64,000 nucleotides of DNA from Limosilactobacillus caccae. GTDB lineage: Bacteria; Bacillota; Bacilli; Lactobacillales; Lactobacillaceae. Shown piece by piece: positions 41,089-51,926 of this stretch (the stretch's first letter is position 1; every line of letters starts with the position of its first letter). The stretch is taken from assembly GCF_900156885.1 (NCBI RefSeq), contig NZ_FTOY01000011.1, positions 362,501 to 426,500 on the forward strand, read 5' to 3'. The position numbers and the translations under genes were made by a program. The notes below the pieces were generated by a model. The model had not been told where the DNA came from and searched no databases. It was given only the letters and a program-made list of their open reading frames with translations.

Positions 41089-44000
41089 GGTCCATACGTT
41101 ATTGAAAAGGCTAAAATGCCGGTATCGTTTGCAGCATCGGTACAGTCCGTTAGCTCGTCAAGTGACTTTGATCCAGAAAATTACTTCAATCCGCAAGCGA
41201 TGGTGGATGGTAGTAGTACAACTACCGTTGTTCTACAGAGAGTCAAAGGCAACGCTAACGGCTACTACCTTTTTGAAGATGAAGCCGGCAATAAAACTAT
41301 AGAATTGCCAGCTGAAAACGGCAGTTACAAGGTCACTTTGACTGAAGCAGGGATGGCGAGAGTACGAGAACTTTTTGCTGGCAAAGTTAACTTTAATAAC
41401 TACGAAATGGTCAACCAAACAGTTGGTGTCTTGAATGTTGTTTCGACATCAGCCATGATTCACTACGTTGACGCAGATAACAATGACGAACCACTTGATG
41501 TGCAATATACGCAAGTAATTGCTGGTGAACCAAACTCGAAACTTGAATTTGGTGACAAGTTGCGGATTCCAGAGGGCTATCAACTAGCAGTCAATCAGCC
41601 AACTAGCGTTACTTTGGGGGCTTTGGGTTCTAACACTAATGTAACGATCAAGCTGGTTCGCAATAGGGTTGTAGTAACCCCAGAGGATCCCAAGACACCA
41701 CAAGACAAGTTGCCAGAAACTCCGGGTAAGGACTATCCAGATGGCACTAATTATCCAACTGGTGTTGCTCAAGATGATTTGAATAGGACCATCACCCGGA
41801 CAATTACCCAAAAGCTGCCATCGGGTGAAGAAAAGACGACTACCCAAACGGTTACTTTCGCAAGATCAGCAATGGTTGATTTGGTCTCAGGTGAAGTTAC
41901 ATACGGCGAGTGGAAACAAACTGGATCATGGGATAAAAAGGACGTTGCTCAAGCCGGCTACACCGCTCACATTACGCAGACAGTCAATGGAACAACGACA
42001 ACTTTGACCTCCATTGACCAAGTCACGGTTACTCCAGATAGTCAGGACACGACTGTCACAGTTACTTACTCTGCTGAAGCAAGTGCTACGTTGTCAGGTA
42101 AGGCTTCAAGTGACTACTCTGGCTCAGCCATTAGCTGGGATGATGTTAACAGTGAAGATAATGGTAATAATATCAAAGTTACAGTTACCGGTCCTAATGG
42201 TGGAGATTACAAGTTGCAACAAGGCGATGTTGAATTTTCTGCCAATGGCACTGACTGGTCAACCGCTTTGCCAACTAATGCTGGAACCTACCAAATTCAC
42301 TGGACCCAAGCTGGTATTGCTAACATCAAGAAGAAATTCGGTAACGCTTCAATTACGTGGGGCGATAAAGACGCTAACATCAAGGGTAGCGCTACTTACA
42401 CAATTAATGCAGCGACTGTCGATGTTACATTGTCTGGATCTGGAACCAAGGTTTATGATGGTCAACCAGTTTCAACGACTGAGTTGAATAATGAAGCCAA
42501 TGGTGGCAAGAATAACATTCATGCTGAAATCCAAGTTTCAATCAACGGGACCATCACCAGTATTGATTACATCCTACAAGATGGTGACTATACTTGGGTC
42601 GATTATCCCAACCCAACACCTGACGATGGTCACCCAGATTATGTAACAAATGGACAGGCTCCAACGGACGTCGAACCTGGTCAGGCATACAAAATCCAAC
42701 TTAATCGAAAGAGTCAGACATTTATCGACCACATTACTGCAGCAATCTTGAAGCAAAACCCAGATTTTGAAGGTAACTTTGAGATTTCTAGCGAAAGTGC
42801 AGGCAATCAAGACGCCACCTTCACCATTACGCCGGCACCGGCTAAGCTGGAACAGACTGGCTCAGCTGATAAGACTTATGATGGTAAGGCTGGCAGTGTG
42901 ACTCTTGAACAACTCTTGAATAACTTGAAACCTAGTCTAGCTGATGGCAAGCCACTGTACGGTAAGGATGCCTTTAATACTACCGGGTTGACATTAGACG
43001 ACTTTGACTGGTACGAAGGCAACACTGATCTGGGCAAGGTCAGTGGTAAAGACACGGCACCAAAGAATGTCGGTCACTACACGATTAAGTTGAACCAAGA
43101 TGGTCTCAACAAGATTGCTGGCAGGGGTGACCAAAACTACAACCCTAACTACAGCTTCTTGACTGGTCCAGAAGGTAATCAAGAGCCAAACTACTCCGGC
43201 GCCTTTAAGTACGACATTAATCAAGCTGATGGTACGGTTTCAATTAAGAATACTACTGAAAACAATTACTCTAAGCCTTACGATGGTCAACCAACTACTA
43301 GTGTTGACATGTCTAAGTTGACAGTTACGGCAGCTGACGGTAAGCCTGCGGTAATTGACTTCAGCACAACTGGTTTAACCGACGATGACTTTGTCTTCAC
43401 TGACGCTGAAGGTAATGTTTTAGCTAACCAACCAACTGCCGCTGGTACTTACTACATTAAGTTAACTACTGCTGGATTAGCTCAATTAAACACGGCTAAC
43501 CCTAACTACAAGTTGACTTACGACAATAGTTTGGCAACTTACCAGATTACGCAAGCTGATTTAACTGTTAAGCAAAGTGGTTCAAGTAATCACGATTACA
43601 CTGACAGTCCACTTTCTCCAGAATTAAGTGGCGTTTTAGCTAACTTAAAGGCAACTGCTGGTTTAGTTAATGGTGAAAGCTTGAATACTAGCGGCTTGAC
43701 ATTAGCTGACTTTGACTGGACAGCTAAGACAGATGCTGGTGACTACACACTTAAACTGAATGCAGCTGGTTTGAAGACGCTACAAGATAACAACAAGAAC
43801 TACAGTATTAGTGCAGTTACTGGTGCTTACACCTTTACCATCAATAAGGCTAACGGTAAGGCTGTCTTTGGCGGCGATGGCAGCAAGACCTACAACGGTT
43901 CTGCCATTACTGATTACAAGCCAACTATTACCGTAACCGCTCCTGGTACTGCCACGATAGTTGATTTAACTGCTGGTACTGATTATGTTTGGTACTTGCT

Positions 44001-47000
44001 CGATGCTAACGGCAACAAGACAGGCTCAGCCTTGACTACTGCACCAGCTGATGCTGGCAACTACAGTGTTGAGTTGACAACTGTTGGTAAGGGCAAGATT
44101 ACTGCTCTTAACGCTGCTAATATCGATTGGACCGGTAAAGATGCCATTACTGGTACTGGTTCATACATCATTAGCAAGGCAACTGCCACAGTGAACTTCA
44201 CTAACAGCAGCGGCCAAACTGTTGATTACAGCGGCCAGACTGGTAAATTCGATGCAAGTAAATTCACGCCAAGCATCACAACTAATAATGGTCAAACGTT
44301 GACTATTCCAGAAGGTGTCCACTTATCACTTGCTGCTGGTGACTTCACCATCAACGGTGTTAAGACGACAACTGAACCGGTTGCTCTTGGCTCTTACACA
44401 ATTGGTCTAAGTGATACTGGTTTTGCTAAATTGCAATCAGCAACCAACAACTACAATTGGGACAACAAGGCTACAGCTAGCTACGTTGTTAAGGCTAACG
44501 ACAAGGCAACTGTCACTGTAACTAATAATGTCGCTGACGGCGGTCACCAAACTGTTGTCTACAAGGGCTCAGCTTTTGGTACTAATGACATTAACTTGGG
44601 CGACTACGCTTTGACTTTGCCAACTGGTTTAACTTACCAATTACAGGCAGGCGATTTGGAATTAGTCAGTGATCCAACTAATGTTGGTACCTACACTGTT
44701 CAATTGAGTCAGCAAGGTAAGACTAACTTGCAAAAGGCCGGTGGTGATAACTTTAAGTTTGATTTTGATAAAGCCGGTGTTGCTAACACTACTGCAAACT
44801 TTGAAATCACCAAGGCTACGCCAAGCGTAAGCTTCAACGGTGTCGGTTCTAAGACTTTTGGTCAAGATGACGAGGCATGGACTACACCAGCAGGTTTAAC
44901 ATTCACTGATGCACCAGGAATGGGCAACCAAACCATTTCCTTAGCTAACGGCGACTACGAATTTGTTGGTCAAGATGGCACTGTTTACCAATCAGTTCCA
45001 ACTAACGCTGGTACTTACAAGGTTCAACTTACTGACCAAGGTAAGGGTAAGATCACTGCTTCAACAATCAATAGCGCTAACCTTGATTGGGCTAAGGCTC
45101 AGATTAGCGGTGAAGGTTCATTCACTGTTAATGCCGTCGCAGGTACAGCCACATTAAGTGGTACTAACGGTAGAGACTACAACGGTTTAGCTGTTACAAC
45201 TACCGACATTAACAATGGCGGCAACATTGTCGTAACGATCGCAATTCCAAATAGTGATAAGACGATTAGCTACAAGTTAGCTGATGGCGACTACACTTGG
45301 AAGGATAATACTGATCCAACCAATGTTGGTACTTACACAATTGAACTTAACAAGGACAATATTTTAGCTCACTTGCAAGCTCAAATTGCTAATGACCCAA
45401 CTTGGAAGGGCAATGTAACCCTTACTGATGCTAACTTGTTAGGCACAGCAGCGTTTACGATCAACCAAAAGGCAAGTAGCGTTTCTTTAACTGGTGACAA
45501 TTACAAGGATCCTGCAGCATACACTGGTAGTCGAGTTTCAACGCCACTTGCCACTTTGAAGGCCGCTTTGACCAGCGCTGATAATTTGGTTCTTCCAGAC
45601 TTATTTGCAAATAATTTTAACTGGTACGACCAAACAGGTAAGCAGCTAGATTCAGCTCCAACTGCTGCTGGTTCTTACACGATTAGGTTGAATGATGCTG
45701 GTCTGAAACGGATCCAAAGGAAGAACCCTAACTACAAGATCTCAATTGGAACAAATAGTTACGGCTTCAAGATCAAGTCTGCAACTGGTCACGTTGTTCT
45801 TAACAATAATGCAACTGATACCTTTACTGGCGTTGCAAATAATGATGTTTATAAGAATTACACGCTAACTCTTTCAACAGAACCAAGCGTAACTGATAAG
45901 ATTGGTTACACTCTTCAAAAGGGTGACTTACAATTCTTAGTTAACGGCAAATGGACTTACAATGTCCCAACTAATGTCGGTACGTATGAAGTTCGGTTAG
46001 GCCAAAAGGGTTGGGACAACTTAAAGAATAGTTCCAACAATAATTCACAAAACATCAATTGGTTGGCAACTGAATCACAAGCTAATAAGAATTACTACAC
46101 TATCACCGCTGCTTCAGCAACAGCTAGCTTAGGTGGTAAAAACAGCATGGTCTACGATGGTCAGGCACCGGCTGTATCTGATGTTAATGGTGGTACTATC
46201 GGTGTAACTTTAACTTTCCCAGGCGCAACTGATGCTAATAAAGTATTTAAGTTGACCGATGCTAGTTACTACACTTGGAATACACCAAATCATACTGATG
46301 TCGGCAATTACACCATTACTTTGACTGATGCTGGTAAGACTGCTATTCAAAATTACATTGACAGTATTGTTGGTGAAGGTAATGTAATTCTTTCAGGTGA
46401 TGCGGCAACGGGGTCAGCTGAATTTGATATTACCCCTGCTCAATTAACAGTTGAACAAAGTGGTAATGGTTCTAAGACTTACAATGGCGATCCTGCTAGT
46501 GTTGATCTCACTACTTTGACTAATGCTAATAATTGGACAGCAACTGGCTTACTTGGTGGTCAAAGCTTAAGTATTCCATCTACTTTGACTATGGCCGACT
46601 TTGCTTGGTACCAAGAAAATGCCGATGGTAGTGAAACTAAGCTTAACGAAGCCCCAACTGATGCTGGTAATTATGCCCTTAAGTTGAATGAGTCTGGTTT
46701 AACTAAGCTTAAGAATGCTAATAAGAATTACAATGTTAACGTAAGTGGCAAGTACTCATACACTATCAACAAAGCTGATGCGGTCATTTCACTTGATCCT
46801 GCTAAGAATAAGCAAGAATCACCTTGGACTGGCAGTGCGATTGCGGTTAACCCAGCTGACTTTGTTCCAAGCATTAAAGATAGTTCGAATAAGAAGGATA
46901 TCTCATATCCAAGTACCTTAACTCTTGTTGCTGGTGACTACACTGTTAGTCAAGATGGTAAAGCTGCAACTGCTCAAGAACCAGGAACTTACCAAATTCA

Positions 47001-50000
47001 ATTAACTGAACAAGGTTGGAAGAAGGTTGCTAATGCTGTTACTGGCACCGGTAACTACAACTGGTCATACTCAGGCAATGGTACTTTGACGATTGCTAAG
47101 AAGCAGCAAGCAATTACCATTAGCGGTAGCCAAACAGTAACTTACACTGGGGATGCAGCTGTCTTGCCAACAAATGAAGACGGCACACTCAAAGGCTACA
47201 CGGTAGAACTTGGTAACGGCTTAACTTACCAGTTGAGGGCTGGCGACCTTGAATTTGTTAAGGCTGAGCATACTAATGCTGGTACTTACAAGCTGAAGTT
47301 ATCAGATGCTGGTCTTGAAAACATCAAGAAGTTAGCAGAAGGTAACCACTACGATTACAGCTACACTTACGATGAAGTTAAGAACTCTGCTGAATTGATC
47401 GTTGAAAAGGCAACCGCTAGTTACCAATTAAGTGGTAGTCAAAGTTCAGTTTATGGTGAGCCAGTTGCAATTGATTTGGCGAAGGGTACTTACACAATTA
47501 GCCTAACGACCAATAATGGGCAGGCCTTAACTTATCAATTACAAGCTGGCGATCTTGCCTTTGAAAATGGCACGACACCAACTAAGCGCGGCCGGTACAA
47601 TGTTGTACTTTCAGCAGCTGGTTTGCAGCACTTGCAAGCACTCAATGCTAACTACACTTGGGATGCTGAAAAGTCAACTTCAACTGCTTACTACCAGATC
47701 AACCCAGCAGAAATGTATGTTGGTCTTGGCGGGGCAACGAACAGCGTTTACAACAATGCTGTTCAACCAGTTCCAACCGATAAGTTAGCGGACTTACACC
47801 TTGTTTGGGGTGGTAGTGACACCATTCCAAGCGATACTAACGCTATTGACTTACAAGCTGACGACTTTGACTACTACCAAAAGCAAGAAGATGGCAGCTT
47901 TAAGAAAGTTGAGCCGAAGGATGCTGGTAAGTACTACTTAGTCTTGAACGAGACGGGTCTTAACCGGTTGAACGCTGCTAATCCAAATGGTAATTACACA
48001 TTCACGCTCAACGATAAGCCAAGCCAAATTAACTATGGTACTTACACGATTGATAAGTATGATGCCAAGGTAACTTTGACTGGTTCACAATCAGCTGAAT
48101 ATGGTTATGCACAGCAATTAGCCGTTAAGAACTTCCACTTGGTTGTTCTTGATAAGGACAACAACCAGATTATTCAGGTTCCAGACGACATGATTGCAGC
48201 TGGCGACTTAATAATTAAGGGTCAACCAACTACTACAGCTCATCCAAACGATGTTGGTACTTATGATGTTGAAATTACCGATGCTTTGCTTCAGAAGTTA
48301 GAAAAAGAGTACCCAAACATTAACTTTGAAGAAGAAAATGTTTCTTCTAGCACTGATTCTACGGGTAACAAGCAGCCGATAAATTCAAAGAATAATGATG
48401 GTAAGTACATCATCACCACCATTGATGCTTACATTACGATCAATGGTAGCCAATCGGTTTACTACAACCCTGAGCATTCATATGATATTGATTCAACTAA
48501 CTACAGCGTTACTTTGAGGGACAAGAATAACAAGGAAATTGTGATTCCTGCTGACATTAAGTCAAAATTGCAATTTGAATTTGTTAAATCTCCAACTGAT
48601 GCTGGTGATTACCAAGTAAAATTGACTCAAGGTTCAATTAACTTGATTAATGGCATTGGTGCTAATAACCCTAACGGCGAAGATAATTACGCTTGGCATG
48701 ATACAGTTCAATCACAAAAGTATGTTGTAAATAAGGTTCCAGTAACCGGAACGCTTGTTAATGCCGGGACAGACCCAGCAAGTTCAATTTATGGTAAGCC
48801 AATTAACTTAGATAATTACTTGGATAAGTACAAGGTTACTTTGCTTGATCAGGTTACTAATCAAACAGTTAACTACACGCTTCAAAAGGGTGACTTAATC
48901 TTTGTTAACGGTGATCCGACGACAACTGGTACATTTGATGTTAAGTTGTCACAAGCTGGTGTTGCTCACCTGAGAGCACAGTATCCAGAATCAAACTACA
49001 CGCTGGGTTTGAATCAACACGCTACTTTCAAGGTAACTGCAGCTACACCAACAATTACAATTACTGCTAATGGTGAGAGTCAAAAGACTTACGATGCAAA
49101 CCCTGCAGAAATTAAGCCGGGCGACTTCACTATCTCAATCACCACTAATAATGGTCATACAATTGATTACTCATTAAATGATGATGATTTACAGTTTGTT
49201 GGTCAAACGCCAACTAATGTCGGTCAGTATGATGTAACGATTAAGCAAAGCGTAATTGATAACTTGAAGCAGCAATTCCCTAACTACAACTGGGATGCAA
49301 GTTCAATCACTGGGGCAACTGGCAAATTTACGATTTCACCAGCTGCAGGTTCAGCTGAACTTTCCGGTAGTGTTACTAAGCCATATGATGGCACGGGAAT
49401 TAGTGATTTAAGTCCAATTACGGTCACGGTTAACTACCCAGGTGTTGGCGAAAATACTAGTTACCAATTAACTGATAGTGATTTTGTCATTGTTAATGAT
49501 GTAACTGGCACGCAGTATCAACCAAGCCAAGCGCCAGCTGATGTGGGTAATTACCATATCGAATTAACGGCGGCTGGTAAGGCTAATATCGCTAAGTTAG
49601 GCAATAGTGAAGTTAAGAACATTAATTGGACTGATGCTTCATACACCGGCAGACCAACTTACACGATTTCTGCAATTGCAATCAATGTAACTGGTAAGGG
49701 TCAAACCCAAACTGCAACTTATGATGGTAGTTCATTTGGTACTGCTAATCAGCTTGATCTTGATAAGTTTGTGCCAACACTTGAAGCTGGTAAAGTCACT
49801 GTGCCAACTATTCCAACTGGTACTTTGACCAACGATGATTACACCATCAAGGATAAGGACGGCAATGTTGTTACTGATCCAACTAAGGCTGGCGACTACA
49901 CTGTTTGGCTGAATGAAGATGGTATGAAGAAGCTTTCAGATCTTTCAAGCAACTTCACTTGGCCAACTGACCCAGTACAAATGGGTACTTTGACAATTAA

Positions 50001-51926
50001 CCAAGCTGAAATAACTGGAACTTTATCCGGTTCAAACAGTAAGACTTACGATGGTGATGATGTTTCAACTACTGATATTAATCAGCAGGGCGGCACTATC
50101 ACCGTTCAAGTAACTGTTAATGGTGTAACTTACAACTACAGCTTGCAAGATGGCGACTACACTTGGAACACCAAGGATGGTCAAGCGCCAACTGCTGCTG
50201 GTAGTTACACTGACAAGATTGTGCTTGACACTACTGGTGAATTGCCAAAACACTTGACTGACTTTCTTGTTGGTAAAGACAGTGAGCTCGCTGGCAATTT
50301 CAAGATTGATACGAATAAGCTCACTGGTTCAGCAAGCTTCACGATCAATAAGAAGGATGCAACTGTAAGTCTTGGCGGATCAGATCACAAGGATTATGAC
50401 GGCAGTGCTGGTTCTGTAACACTTGATCAATTACTCAATAACTTGAGTTCAAAGGATCTTGTTAACAGTCAAACTTTGGATACTACTGGTTTGACGCTGG
50501 CTGACTTTACTTGGTCAAATCCAGATCATACTCCAGCTGGTGAATACACTATTAGTTTGACTCCTACTGGTCTTGAAAAGTTACAAGCCAATAACCCTAA
50601 CTACAATATTTCTGTAGAAGGTAGCTTTGCTTACACGATCAACAAGTCCGCCGCAAGTGCAGTTCTTGCTGGCTCAGGGCAAAAGACTTATAATGGTGAG
50701 CGTGTTTCAAGCGCTGACTTGCAAAATGGCAACATCACTGTTAAGGTCACGCTTCCTGGCCAAACGGATCCACAAACAGTAACGCTTGGTGTGAGTGACT
50801 TTGCCTGGAATACTTCTGATGGCAAAGCGCCAACCAATGCTGGTGCCTACACCATTACAATCAATGACCAGGGTAAACAAGCAATTGAAGATCAATTTGC
50901 TGATAACCAAAATATTGATTGGACCAAGAGTACTTTCACTGGTTCAGCAACTTACAAGATCAACAAGGCAGCAGGAACAATTAACTTTACCGGATCAGAT
51001 GGCAAGGACTTCGATAATAAAGAAATGACGAGCCTTGATAAGGATAAGTTCTATGTAACTGTCAATGGCAATAAGGTTGCGTTACCTGATGATGGTTTTG
51101 AAATTGTTGATAAAGATGGCAAGCAAGTAACTCCTAAGGATGCCGGAACTTACTACATTGTTTTGACAGACAAAGGCTTACAAGAATTGCAAAAGGACAG
51201 CAATTACAGCTGGACACCAAACTGGAATGGTAACACCGTTCCAAATGAAATTGGTACTTATGTCATCAATCAAGCTAAGGCAACGCCATCGCTTAGTGGA
51301 CAAACTGCTAAGACTTACAATGGTGACGCAACTACTCTTGCTGAAGTAACGAAGGATGGTAAGATCACGGTAAGCGTTGATTTAGGCAATACTGAATTTA
51401 CGATTCCAAATTATGCTCTTACTGTTAATGATTACGAGTGGCTTGGAACGGATGGTCAAAAGCTTTCCGCCCCAACTGATGCTGGCAAGTACATCATCAA
51501 GTTGAATGATACTGGTTTGCAAAACATTCAAGCTTACTTAGATAAGACGTATGGTCAAGGCAACGTGCTCGTTGATTCAACTAAGGATAGTGGTCAAGCT
51601 AACTTTGAAATTACGCCATTTGAAGTGACGGTAACTATTAATGGTAAGGCAACTGTTGGCGCTGGAACGACAACGATTCCAGACGGCAAGTACAGCTTTA
51701 ACTTTGATCCAACTAAGAAGGGTGATAAGTTGCCGAATGGTTGGCAAGCACCAACGCTTTCTGCTAGTGAACTTGAATTTACGGGGGATGCACCTACTGC
51801 GGAGACGAAGAATGGGACATTTACTGTAAACTACAAGGGCGGTCAAGCCGCTCTGCAAACGCTACTTGGTGAAAACTATCAGGTAACTTACACCACAGCT
51901 TCAAATAATTACATTGTTGCTGCTTC
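40387..51926 (+). repeat. MBG-type domain array spanning the nonsense codon
   Basis: About 33 degenerate units, interrupted once by a MucBP block near 41450-42080. Recognisable heads include SGSGTKVYDGQPV, SGTNGRDYNGLAV, GGKNSMVYDGQAP, SGNGSKTYNGDPA and SGSNSKTYDGDDV, each ending in a YxIxKA-type strand. The units are well diverged from each other, unlike the 432-bp repeats of adhesin 1. Confidence 0.8.
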
